Shown here piece by piece: positions 1 to 6,790 of a stretch of 12,112 bases of DNA. Numbering within the stretch: position 1 is the first letter of the stretch; the number at the start of each line of letters is the position of its first letter. The notes under the pieces were generated by a model. It was not told where the DNA came from and did not search any database. It saw only the letters and a list, made by a program, of their open reading frames with translations. The position numbers were made by a program, and so were the translations under genes. The DNA comes from Bacillota bacterium. Lineage in GTDB: Bacteria; Bacillota; Clostridia; Lachnospirales; Anaerotignaceae. Where the stretch lies: contig JAEZPX010000214.1 of NCBI GenBank assembly GCA_023413275.1, forward strand, positions 1 to 12,112. Reading direction: 5' to 3'.

Positions 1-80
1 ACAGTAGGTTGTAAAATATATTTTCGTAAAATAGGATCGTAAACTTGATTGAAAATGGTACATATCTCACTTGATTTCAA
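1..80 (-). CDS. Start of next phage structural gene (partial, minor structural protein)
   Basis: The reading frame runs off the left edge of the window, leaving only about 26 codons. A TTG start at 80 follows a GGGGGTG ribosome-binding-like segment that overlaps the end of the upstream connector gene. The translation contains TIFNQVYDPILRKY. This resembles the N-terminus of small phage minor structural proteins that follow head-tail connectors in clostridial prophages, which often begin with an 'LFNxxYD' segment. An ATG in another frame at about 53 (MYHFQSS) is the alternative, but it lacks a comparable ribosome binding site. The call rests on position, frame and a weak resemblance. Confidence 0.4.
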   Translation of the reverse strand, partial: MKSSEICTIFNQVYDPILRKYILQPT

Positions 81-83
81 GTT

Positions 84-434
84 TTACACCCCCAAGTATA
101 AAAGGCCCGTTGGCAATAAATAGCGGCGAACGGCAATGGAAAGGCGTTCCTCTTCATTTGGTGTGTTTGTAACACCAGCGGCATAATTTTTTGTTATTTT
201 ACCAACGCTTTCTGCCACAACACCCCCGCCCTCCTCGTTGATTTTAATTGCTTCCGCCACGGCACAGCAGGCTTTTTTCAACATATCATTATCATCTGAA
301 AATGCCTTAGCTCTCTCAAATGTGACCATATTAATATATTCTGATGCCCGTTTTGCTAGGCGACTAAAGCTATCTTGGGGAATCTCGTCTCCCCCAAACC
401 CTTCCTGATAAAATTCGTAGGTCGCATATACCAT
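84..434 (-). CDS. Phage head-tail connector protein
   Basis: This 116-aa protein probably joins the capsid portal vertex to the tail, as gp6/gp15-type adaptors do. The sequence is mostly helical and soluble. It ends in RRYLLPTGLLYLGV, a C-terminus typical of the connector encoded just after the major capsid region in clostridial prophages. The ATG at 434 is preceded by GGAGGAGG four bases away, which supports this start. It lies 16 bases after the stop of the small lysine-rich protein and just before the next structural gene, so it is part of the late operon. No frame damage is seen. The family is inferred from gene order and the C-terminal pattern. Confidence 0.7.
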   Translation of the reverse strand: MVYATYEFYQEGFGGDEIPQDSFSRLAKRASEYINMVTFERAKAFSDDNDMLKKACCAVAEAIKINEEGGGVVAESVGKITKNYAAGVTNTPNEEERLSIAVRRYLLPTGLLYLGV

Positions 435-450
435 TGCCCCTCCTCCTCTC

Positions 451-672
451 TTACTCCTTATAGTCGGACTGAACCCCTGTATTCTTACTCATCTGGGAAG
501 TCTCCTTCTTTTGTACGTCTTTCTCTTTTTCTAATACCTTATTCCCTTCTGGAACGTACTTCTTTTTCTTTTGAAGCTTGTCCATTTCTTTTTGTAAGCT
601 TTTACCTACCTCTTCCGAAGATATTGGATTAGTTTTTTTATCATTTGCAACCAAGCCAATTGTTTTTGACAT
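451..672 (-). CDS. Small lysine-rich phage protein of unknown function
   Basis: This 73-aa protein starts MSKTIGLVAND. The start at 672 is chosen because AAGGAGG sits nine bases upstream; a TTG nine bases further upstream lies directly against that ribosome binding site and cannot be the start. The middle (about residues 28-60) is very rich in lysine, glutamate and glutamine (LQKEMDKLQKKKKY), so it is probably a helical or coiled-coil segment. There is no signal peptide, membrane segment or cysteine pair. It sits 14 bases after the major capsid gene and 16 bases before the connector. Small accessory proteins are common at this position in phage head modules. I do not recognise the family. A capsid-decoration or assembly role is possible but unsupported. 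Confidence 0.75.
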   Translation of the reverse strand: MSKTIGLVANDKKTNPISSEEVGKSLQKEMDKLQKKKKYVPEGNKVLEKEKDVQKKETSQMSKNTGVQSDYKE

Positions 673-686
673 AATCGTCAACCTCC

Positions 687-1556
687 TTATGCCTTATGGG
701 ACAAATAAATACCAGCCACCTTATTCTTGTATACATCCACAATGCCGTATTTGCGATATTTTACAATATAACTGTCTGCGTCAGGATTCCCTGCAGGATC
801 AATAACATCTCCTACCACATGCTTATCAAACTTAATCACAGCACCCTTATGTACAATCACGAAGTTGATGTCTTTACCATCTGCTGCTTTTTTATAATGT
901 CCTAACTCTTCTCCTGTGGTTTTACCATCCAAAAGATCAATGGTTGTATAAAAACGACTCTGAGGCACCTTACGAACTACCTCAAAGCTGGTCAAAACCT
1001 CTTTGGATTTTGTGGTATCCAATGCCATAACGCTATTTAAAAGGGCATGGGTTGCATATAACACTCTGCCTTCCTCAGGAACTTCATCCTCGTCCATCTT
1101 GCTTTTTGCCGCCATCAATGCCTCCAAAAATGCCTCTGCTGTTGAAAAAGTCGCTGTAGGTGCTACAGTAATCCCTTCTGTTCCTGCTAAGGTTGCAAAG
1201 GTAAAAGCATCCGCCTCCGGAGCAACCTTTTCTCTTTGCAGCGTTGCCCCTGCCATATGAAAGGCTACCTGAAAGGTTTCAGCATCATCCATGCTATCAA
1301 TAGAAAGCTTTGTGCCTCTATCATAATTAAATGTAGCAGTTTTCCAAACCACGTCAACAGAACCATTGGTGTAACCGCTGTTTCTATCATAATTACCAAG
1401 ACCGGAAACACTGATCTGTGGATATAAAATTTCGTTTCCATTCCCCCCTGCTTTCATCATATTATTGTCACTGGTTAAGTCAGCAGTTACCGAGGCACTT
1501 TTGTATACCTCATCAATCAAGTTTGTATAGTTTTTTGCCAAAGCAATTCCCATCAT
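687..1556 (-). CDS. Phage major capsid protein
   Basis: This is the main shell protein (289 aa), very likely with the HK97 fold. The start region MMGIALAKNYTNLIDEVYKSAS has an AAGGAG ribosome binding site; either of two adjacent ATG codons could be used. The body matches the clostridial capsid pattern: an N-arm, then a 'VWKTATFNYDRGTKLSIDSMD' stretch (about residues 70-90), a helix around TLQREKVAPEADAF, and a C-terminal beta region with INFVIVHKGAVI and NPDADSYIVKYRKYGIVDVY followed by IYLSHKA. It begins 12 bases after the scaffold gene, the usual scaffold-then-capsid order. No protease gene is seen, and there is no long N-terminal delta domain, so a separate scaffold fits. The length is typical. 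Confidence 0.88.
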   Translation of the reverse strand: MMGIALAKNYTNLIDEVYKSASVTADLTSDNNMMKAGGNGNEILYPQISVSGLGNYDRNSGYTNGSVDVVWKTATFNYDRGTKLSIDSMDDAETFQVAFHMAGATLQREKVAPEADAFTFATLAGTEGITVAPTATFSTAEAFLEALMAAKSKMDEDEVPEEGRVLYATHALLNSVMALDTTKSKEVLTSFEVVRKVPQSRFYTTIDLLDGKTTGEELGHYKKAADGKDINFVIVHKGAVIKFDKHVVGDVIDPAGNPDADSYIVKYRKYGIVDVYKNKVAGIYLSHKA

Positions 1557-1568
1557 TTATTTCTCCTT

Positions 1569-2117
1569 TCAGTCCTTTAATGTCAAGCCCATTAATGCTC
1601 TCAACTTGTTTTCTTCCACCTTTGTTAGGGATACTCTGCCCATACTGGGCATCTCTATAGGTCTATTGGGGTTTAAAAAATAGTTTTTATCCTTGGTCAG
1701 ATCCTCTAAAATTTCCTGATCTTCCTTGCCTTTGTTTATTTCCATGTCGATAGCTATTTGAAACTCAGCAAAAACAGCCTTTTCCGTCAGCTCGTCACGC
1801 CATTTGTGTTCACCAGCAGCTAGGTCAAAACGTTTTCTCAAATAAACCTCCTGAGCCGCCTCCCGTTCTTTACGGATAGCATTATCTTTTTCAGCGGCAA
1901 CCTTTCTCTCCAGCTCTTCCAGTCTTTTTTTTAAGTCAATTTCCTTTTCAGAGAATTCCTGAAGCTCTAAGAGCTGAACTTCTAAGCCTTTTTTTGTGCT
2001 GTTTAATGCATTGAAGTCCGCTCTTGCAACAAAATTTTTTCCGATTCCTTCAGTAATCTTTTTTTCAAGTTCTTGGGCATTGTCTAAGCCCTTCAAAACT
2101 TCTTTCAACCATTCCAT
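1569..2117 (-). CDS. Phage scaffolding protein (GP20-like)
   Basis: This 182-aa protein is the internal scaffold that guides capsid assembly. The start at 2117 (MEWLKEVLKGL) has AAGGAG eight bases upstream; an in-frame ATG at 2135 lies before that ribosome binding site and is less likely. The N-terminal block DNAQELEKKI and GKNFVARADFNALN is characteristic of phage minor structural protein GP20. A long charged coiled coil (about residues 50-90) follows, then a compact helical C-terminus ending in KLRALMGLTLKD. It sits directly upstream of the major capsid gene. It lies more than 500 bases downstream of the portal stop, across a non-coding stretch that would separate it from its operon partners if the terminator-like hairpin there works. 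Confidence 0.85.
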   Translation of the reverse strand: MEWLKEVLKGLDNAQELEKKITEGIGKNFVARADFNALNSTKKGLEVQLLELQEFSEKEIDLKKRLEELERKVAAEKDNAIRKEREAAQEVYLRKRFDLAAGEHKWRDELTEKAVFAEFQIAIDMEINKGKEDQEILEDLTKDKNYFLNPNRPIEMPSMGRVSLTKVEENKLRALMGLTLKD

Positions 2118-2228
2118 AAATTCTACTCCTTCCATCTATCAATCTTTGTATCGTTATCTAGACTCTATCCTTTTTATTCGGCCAGTCCCGATATTGAGCC
2201 GCCTCCTTTTATCCCATGGCTAGGGTGC

Positions 2229-2289
2229 AAAAAAGGCCTGTTTAACGTCTATTGCCTAAAGACGAAAGAACAAAGAGAGGGCCTTAAAC
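2229..2289 (-). terminator. Terminator-like hairpin inside the late phage operon
   Basis: On the minus strand AAGGCC (2285-2280) pairs with GGCCTT (2238-2233) and is followed by a run of six T (2234-2229). Between them CGTCT (2264-2260) pairs with AGACG (2250-2246). A competing pairing joins GTTTAA (2289-2284) to TTAAAC (2245-2240), crossing the GGCC stem, so a pseudoknot or a switch between two shapes is possible. The stem is interrupted by a long loop, so termination strength is uncertain. It lies upstream of the scaffold and capsid genes. Confidence 0.45.
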
Positions 2290-2640
2290 CTTGGGAACTA
2301 TGTAACAATCCCCCTGAAAGGAACTCTTCCCTTGACCCTTTTCATTGAAAACTCTACATATTATGTATGAATGCAATTCAATTCCCTTCTAATAGTTCAA
2401 GGTGCCTGAAACAATATTTCGATAATAACTTAAAATCCAAGGACATTTTCTCCAATACTCTGGCAAAGAGTTCATCACGACCCCTTTTTGTTGAAATTTT
2501 GAATTAATTGGGCCAGCACTATTTTAGGCAAGCCTATTAAAGATTACATAAAGTTCATGGGGTGGTCAAAGTCTAAAAGACTTGGATTTTCCAATTCTCT
2601 ACCCTTTCTTTGGGTCTTGCCCACACGCCCAGTCTTTCTC
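2229..2640 (-). ncRNA. Candidate large structured RNA between portal and scaffold genes
   Basis: About 410 bases following the portal stop have no convincing gene but many complementary segments. On the minus strand, 2590-2581 (AAAATCCAAG) pairs perfectly with 2441-2432. Positions 2403-2392 (ACCTTGAACTAT) pair over 12 bp with 2301-2288, with a two-base bulge. Nested local hairpins are 2333-2317 (7 bp, GAG loop), 2382-2377 with 2349-2344 enclosing 2367-2355, and UAGG-CUUG-CCUA near 2536-2525. ACCCC and GGGGU segments near 2562 and 2485 also pair. The 3' end is a terminator-like hairpin with six T. Known large phage RNAs of similar size include ROOL and GOLLD, but I cannot show membership. Decayed coding sequence is the alternative. 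Confidence 0.5.
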
Positions 2641-3924
2641 TTACCTCTCCTCAATCTCTTCCAAAACCTTTTGCGCTTCGTCTGATGTTTCGTTGGGATT
2701 CAACCATTGCCTTAACTCAACTTTGCTTTTTACACCTAACTCCAATGCATCCTTTAATTGTCCCCATGATTCATTACTACTTTCTATCATTTCATAAGAC
2801 CAATCAAAACGAACCCCATACGCTCCCATAGGCGCCAATTCGTAGTAGTTGGTCAAAACATTACATGCATAAAGGTAATCCCTCACTCCTCTTTCAACTG
2901 CATTACGAATATCACCAATTAGAGCATATGTGTCGTAAAGTCCCGCTTTAATTTCCGTAGCTGTTGCGCCTCTGCTTTCTGGCGCTGTCAAAATACCTTT
3001 GCTTGTGCCAATACTTTTTTCCAGTAGTCCAAATAAATATTGTAGTCGTTCATAATAACTGCTATGGCGAATCTCAGGACTAAATACTTCAATCATGGCT
3101 CCGTTTTCTTTGCCATGGGCGGCAAAAAACACCTTGCTTGGCATACGATATTTCCCTGTTTTGGCATCCTTTTGAAACATGCGTTCATCTGCAAAAATCT
3201 TTACCTCTTTTAGCTTGTACTCATCTCGAATTTGCTCCAAACACTCAAAAATCTCGCTAATTAAACCGTCACAACCATATGTAATAGGCACACCATACTC
3301 ATCCCCAAACCGTCTGTTGTCTATTGGCGATTGAAAATAGGCAAATAACACGCGGTCAACACCTGCAATAGCAATATCCTCAATTTCCGCCCAATGCTCA
3401 AGAAAAGCAGCATTACCCCACTGATCAGTAACCTTATTTGTAATATAAAGATTTCCCCCAGCCACCTGATAATCCATCCACCTGTGGTATTGCTTTTCTC
3501 CTTGCTTCACGCTATCTGCCAAAACTGTTGCTCTGGTAATGCGGTTCCCCTGCTTCTCATGTATCACCATTCTTTCTTGAGATAACACATCAAATTGCAT
3601 AATTCCAAGTCTTACATATGGTACGACAATGCATCCCCCTGTTCCCAACATACGAGAAACAATTCTCTTCATCCTATCCCATACTTCAATCAAACACTGA
3701 TCCAAAAAGACTACTCTCTCATTATTCCCGGAAACATCGGCAGTGCTTTCGTTCATGGCTAGAGTAGCAAGCTTGTTGGCAAAAATTGCCGTTAGGTTCA
3801 TTTCATCTGCTGTCTCATATTTCTGGGTGAATGCCATATTTTCCATCATCTGTTCCCCTGTTGTATTTGTTTTTGTGATACCAAAAATCCGCATAATATA
3901 ATCCCAAACCATTTTAAGCATCAT
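2641..3924 (-). CDS. Phage portal protein (SPP1 gp6-like)
   Basis: This 427-aa protein should form the dodecameric portal at one capsid vertex, through which the terminase pumps DNA. The frame is open further upstream, but I place the start at 3924 (MMLKMVWDYIMRIFGIT). GGTGGGG lies just upstream, and the ATG overlaps the end of the terminase gene by 11 bases, which suggests translational coupling. Supporting features are the N-terminal region with EMNLTAIFANKLATLAMNES, a central wing-like beta region, a late segment GLLEKSIGTSKGILTAP followed by ATEIKAGLYDTYALIGD (the portal stem/crown region), and a C-terminus ending in ETSDEAQKVLEEIEER. Length and position after the large terminase fit. It appears intact. 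Confidence 0.87.
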   Translation of the reverse strand: MMLKMVWDYIMRIFGITKTNTTGEQMMENMAFTQKYETADEMNLTAIFANKLATLAMNESTADVSGNNERVVFLDQCLIEVWDRMKRIVSRMLGTGGCIVVPYVRLGIMQFDVLSQERMVIHEKQGNRITRATVLADSVKQGEKQYHRWMDYQVAGGNLYITNKVTDQWGNAAFLEHWAEIEDIAIAGVDRVLFAYFQSPIDNRRFGDEYGVPITYGCDGLISEIFECLEQIRDEYKLKEVKIFADERMFQKDAKTGKYRMPSKVFFAAHGKENGAMIEVFSPEIRHSSYYERLQYLFGLLEKSIGTSKGILTAPESRGATATEIKAGLYDTYALIGDIRNAVERGVRDYLYACNVLTNYYELAPMGAYGVRFDWSYEMIESSNESWGQLKDALELGVKSKVELRQWLNPNETSDEAQKVLEEIEER

Positions 3925-5134
3925 AATTCCCCACCAATCTATATATATTGTATTCAAAACTATACTCATCAGCATCCAAAATATCTATATCACTGCTGCC
4001 ATTGTCCAATCGCTTGTCCTCTAAAACCTGATTATCCCAAACCGCTGTAGAAAGTCCCCTCACAAGATCATCGCATTCGCCTTTTACAATATGAAACCGC
4101 TCCCCTCCCATAAGCAATAAAGTGCAACGTATCCTATCGTTAATCGGTCGCTTTATGCTATTGTATATTGGATATGTGGTGTGCTGACGATAGCTGTTAA
4201 TCATTGTCTGCTCAGCACTATCGCAATAAATACCATTAGGGTAGCCGTAGTCCCGTATAATACCTTCCACAAAATCAATCAGTTCTTTTTCCAACGAATA
4301 AAAACTCATACCCGTTGCCGAAATGCTCTTTGCTCGTAATTTGTATACTTGGTTATCAAAAGAAATTCCTGTGGCAACAAATGCGTGGTTTGATTTGTTC
4401 CCTCCAAAATCATGTCCAATGCCAATATAGTCAAATGTTTTGGGTAAATCCTCCATAGAAACCATATATTTTTCAGGATTATCGGCAAATTCCTTATAGA
4501 TCAACCCCTCTGCCAATGCCCATTTTCCCAATATGTACCTGTCATATAAAACGGTGCCCCGATATTCTTTTTTTAAGTTTTCTACAAAATCCTTGCTCAA
4601 AAATGGATTGTCCTACAAACTATAATTTTGCAAATAAATATCTGCATCACTTTGCAAAAACTGATAAAACCAATGGTTAGGGCTTTCCGGGTTGCATGTG
4701 CCATCAAAGCAGCTGTAAGGCTTGTCTAGTCGGCTTTTCAGCATATGAAAAACGTCTTCATGCCAAGTTACCACCTCATCACCATAACAATATTTGATAC
4801 TTGCCCCACGAATTCGGTCTACTTGATTCTCCCTGCCTGCCCCCAAGCAATAGCATTTTTCGCCGAAAAGCATAGCCGTGTTATCCGCGCGTATATCCGA
4901 AACCAGTGCTGGCGTAAAAATTTTCTGTAATGGCTCAATAATATTTCTTTGCAGAGTTCCTTTCGTGTTACCTAAAATCACCACAAGTCCCGCTTTTCCA
5001 CTAACCGCACGAACTCTTCTGGGAATCATGAAATAATCCAAATAGGTTTTACCTGAACGTGTTGCCCCCGATTTAATATTCCAGCGACAGTTGGCATCAT
5101 TCCAGTATTCCTTTTGCTTACTGCTTAGCTGCAT
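3914..5134 (-). pseudogene. Phage terminase large subunit, interrupted by an in-frame TAG
   Basis: This is the DNA-packaging ATPase and nuclease. The full frame is 406 codons, normal for PBSX-type large terminases, but codon 174 (4613-4615) is TAG. Upstream are Walker A GATRSGKT (23-30), Walker B-like KYCYGDE (114-120) and a TCNPESPNHW coupling motif (146-155). Downstream in the same frame come DNPFLSKDFVENLKKEY, then the nuclease domain with GIGHDFGG (Asp about 242) and YCDSAEQ (Asp about 305). There is no frame shift. The usual residue at the stop position is acidic, and one base change from GAG would give TAG. The downstream half has only a TTG codon (4600) and no ribosome binding site. 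The start at 5134 has GGAGGGG and overlaps the small subunit by 17 bases. A sequencing error or TAG read-through are alternatives. Confidence 0.85.
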
Positions 5135-5567
5135 TGTTTATCCCCTCCAAAATACCATCCAACTTTTCATATATTTGTACATCATAATCTTCTTTTGTTT
5201 TGTCAGCCCATCCTTGAAAATTATTGGTCAGTGTAAATTTTGCTCCCTGTAATCCATCCTTGTCGTACAGCCGTTCCTCAGCATATCCCTCTAACATCAA
5301 CCTTGCCTGTGCAACAATCTCTGCATGTTTTCCCTTGTATTCCAAAAAATCCTTTCTGCTTAAAAATCCCAGGGCACACGCAAGACCAGATACAGTCGGC
5401 GGTCTTGCCCCAATCATAGTGGGTTCACCATTTTTTTGATAAACAACACTTCCATTCTCATCCTGCAATGGATCCCCTTTGCACCTTTTAAAATAATCCT
5501 GCATCAGGCATTCCACCATTTCCTTATTTTCATATTGTGGCATGCCTTTTTTATCCCGTTTCGGCAT
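5118..5567 (-). CDS. Phage terminase small subunit
   Basis: This 149-aa protein should recognise phage DNA and deliver it to the large subunit. The start at 5567 (MPKRDKKGMPQYENKEMVE) is preferred over a GTG four codons upstream, because GGTGGTG lies at proper spacing and the family normally begins MPKR-like. RPPTVSGLACALGFLSRKDF (about residues 55-75) is the helix-turn-helix-like segment characteristic of this small terminase family. The next part, KFTLTNNFQGWADKT, is the conserved core. It is the first gene of the phage late module in this window. Behind it are only small host-type genes and hairpins, with no integrase or regulator, so its promoter must lie in the roughly 60 bases before it or transcription must read through two terminators. 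Confidence 0.85.
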   Translation of the reverse strand: MPKRDKKGMPQYENKEMVECLMQDYFKRCKGDPLQDENGSVVYQKNGEPTMIGARPPTVSGLACALGFLSRKDFLEYKGKHAEIVAQARLMLEGYAEERLYDKDGLQGAKFTLTNNFQGWADKTKEDYDVQIYEKLDGILEGINNAAKQ

Positions 5568-5625
5568 GATAAACACCACCCTCTCTCCTCAGAGAATATT
5601 TCAATAAAACAAACTGACACTTAAA

Positions 5626-5650
5626 AAGGACATCTCCTACAGATGTCCTT
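5626..5650 (-). terminator. Intrinsic terminator upstream of the phage module
   Basis: A perfect 10-bp stem, AAGGACATCT with AGATGTCCTT, has a five-base loop. On the minus strand it is followed by TTTTT (5627-5623). It sits about 60 bases before the small terminase start, so it would shield the phage genes from transcription coming from the host side, or act as an attenuator in a late leader. Confidence 0.7.
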
Positions 5651-5711
5651 AATTATAAAAACTTATATAAACAGAAAGTTCTGGTAGTTTCTGCTCCTCT
5701 CCTCCATAGAA

Positions 5712-5739
5712 AATAGGGCATCCTTTTGGATGCCCTATT
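5712..5739 (-). terminator. Intrinsic terminator after the small-protein genes
   Basis: A perfect 12-bp stem, AATAGGGCATCC with GGATGCCCTATT and a four-base loop, begins one base after the stop codon of the 46-aa gene. On the minus strand it continues as ATTTTC, a short U-tract. It could also work on the plus strand, where the following bases are T-rich (CTTATCTTTT). Confidence 0.75.
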
Positions 5740-5740
5740 C

Positions 5741-5881
5741 TTATCTTTTGGTGTTTGGGCCCATGCCCTCTTTTACCGAGTTATGGGTATCATTTTGATT
5801 TTGAACTTTTTGAGACTTCGTTTCATTGTTAAATTTATTTTTACTTCTTTGTTCTTCTTGCCTATTTTCTTTTTTCTCCAT
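5741..5881 (-). CDS. Small hydrophilic protein, 46 aa
   Basis: The ATG at 5881 follows GAGGTG at five bases' spacing, and the frame ends in TAA at 5741, directly against a strong hairpin terminator. The product starts MEKKENRQEEQRSKNKF and ends KEGMGPNTKR. It is highly charged, rich in Asn, Gln and Lys, with no cysteines and no membrane segment. A GPNTKR-type ending is, as I recall, seen in very small uncharacterised clostridial proteins. I cannot name a function. It lies 57 bases downstream of another small gene and probably shares its transcript. Gene reality is supported by the ribosome binding site, the terminator and the protein-like ending rather than by length. Confidence 0.65.
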   Translation of the reverse strand: MEKKENRQEEQRSKNKFNNETKSQKVQNQNDTHNSVKEGMGPNTKR

Positions 5882-5938
5882 GAAATCACCTCAATTAAAA
5901 ACCATTTTAGCGTTTAAAATTTTGCTCACCCATTAAAA

Positions 5939-6094
5939 TTAGTTGATTCTACCAGCTTTTTCATGTCCATGTTTTGCTTTCCCTTGAATTTCAGGAACAG
6001 GGGGTGCATCATTTTTGGGGAATTTTGCCTTGTGGTTACTTTCTGTTCCATGGGGTTCTTCGGGGTTTGGTCTTCTCATACCTGCTTTAGCCAT
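5939..6094 (-). CDS. Small proline- and glycine-rich protein, 51 aa
   Basis: The ATG at 6094 follows GAGGTG with normal spacing, and the frame ends in TAA at 5939. The product begins MAKAGMRRPNPEEPHGTES, continues NHKAKFPKNDAPPVPEIQG and ends KAKHGHEKAGRIN. It is polar, with several His, Pro and Gly residues and no hydrophobic core, so it is probably disordered or a binding peptide. The composition resembles short uncharacterised clostridial proteins, though I cannot assign a family. It is the first of two small genes in tandem. A spore or stress role is only speculation. Confidence 0.65.
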   Translation of the reverse strand: MAKAGMRRPNPEEPHGTESNHKAKFPKNDAPPVPEIQGKAKHGHEKAGRIN

Positions 6095-6497
6095 TATTCT
6101 CACCTCAAAAATATTTTTTGAAAAAACAGCCCAAATGATACAGGAAAGTATTTCCCTTTATACAAACATTCCAAAACTTACTATGCTATTACTATAGCAC
6201 TAAGAAATGTTCCCTTTGTCCAGACTTACAAAAAGCTCTAAAAAACTACATTTTATTATAAAAATCTACATATAAAAATTTCAATTGGATCAACACAAAA
6301 GTATATTAATCTATTTCTACAGAATACAGAACTTTATCTTGGCAATAAAACTCGCATCATTTTCAGCGAAAATTCACACCAAAATGCTACCTCCAATAAT
6401 AAATAGATTGTTCTATTCTTTAAATGGATACACGCAGTGAATCCTTTTATACAATTTTAATAGTAAAAATATTGGTCCTTTAGTATTGCTTTTTTGT
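6095..6497. other. AT-rich spacer without a gene
   Basis: I see no credible coding frame on either strand. The part nearest 6095 should contain the minus-strand promoter for the small genes, but no clear -35/-10 pair stands out. A 6-bp hairpin, TGCTAT with ATAGCA (6184-6199), is present without a U-tract. The remainder is AT-rich and otherwise featureless. Confidence 0.6.
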
Positions 6498-6522
6498 AAA
6501 AAAACAACTGCCTTTCGGCAGT
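6498..6522 (-). terminator. Intrinsic terminator of the metabolic cluster or of a small RNA
   Basis: ACTGCC (6507-6512) pairs with GGCAGT (6517-6522) around a four-base loop. On the minus strand this is followed after two bases by seven T (6504-6498). It is the first strong terminator downstream of the permease gene. Confidence 0.85.
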
Positions 6523-6640
6523 CGAATTTGGGAGTGGGATAAGGCTATTACACCTTTCCCTTTAATAAACCAACGGAAGAGGGACTTTCGCCGATTTATT
6601 TATGGAAACATATATATTTAAATGTTTCATCTATGTTATG
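6498..6640 (-). ncRNA. Candidate small structured RNA, about 140 nt
   Basis: A minus-strand TATAAT (6651-6646) could be the -10 box of a transcript ending at the terminator at 6498; its -35 box is poor. Inside lie a 7-bp hairpin, GAAACAT with ATGTTTC (6628-6605), and an 8-bp hairpin with one bulged base, GGGAAAGG with CCTTATCCC (6560-6536). The terminator hairpin then follows. Three spaced hairpins with a strong terminator fit either an independent small RNA or a long structured 3' untranslated region of the permease transcript. No known family is recognised. Confidence 0.35.
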
Positions 6641-6790
6641 AGATAATTATACACAAGAAGAACCCAAAAGAAACGTAAATAAAGTGTTAAGGATTCAACC
6701 TTCTCTGACATACCCTAGCTACAATCTCTTTGTAAATTGACTAATCCTTGAAAAATTGTTGCTTTAAACTGATTTAAATATTTGAGAAAC

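Noticed and set aside
2284..2475. A 63-codon minus-strand frame starting MNSLPEYWRKC with an AAGGGG upstream and an internal TAG at 2389-2391
   Set aside because: It has a plausible ribosome binding site and a second in-frame TAG, which echoes the terminase. The product resembles nothing I know, and it overlaps the long complementary segments. It is better explained as chance openness in a structured RNA or decayed sequence.
2136..2640. Group I or group II intron in the portal-scaffold gap
   Set aside because: I could not find a group II domain V or the conserved group I core segments, and the flanking genes are complete rather than split.
4306..4488. Minus-strand frame inside the large terminase region
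   Set aside because: It lies in a different frame within the conserved nuclease half of the terminase and has no protein-like signature.
5652..5706. A 14-codon leader-peptide-like frame (MEERSRNYQNF) before the phage module
   Set aside because: It has no ribosome binding site, since the preceding sequence is the terminator stem, and no run of regulatory codons. A leader peptide is not supported.
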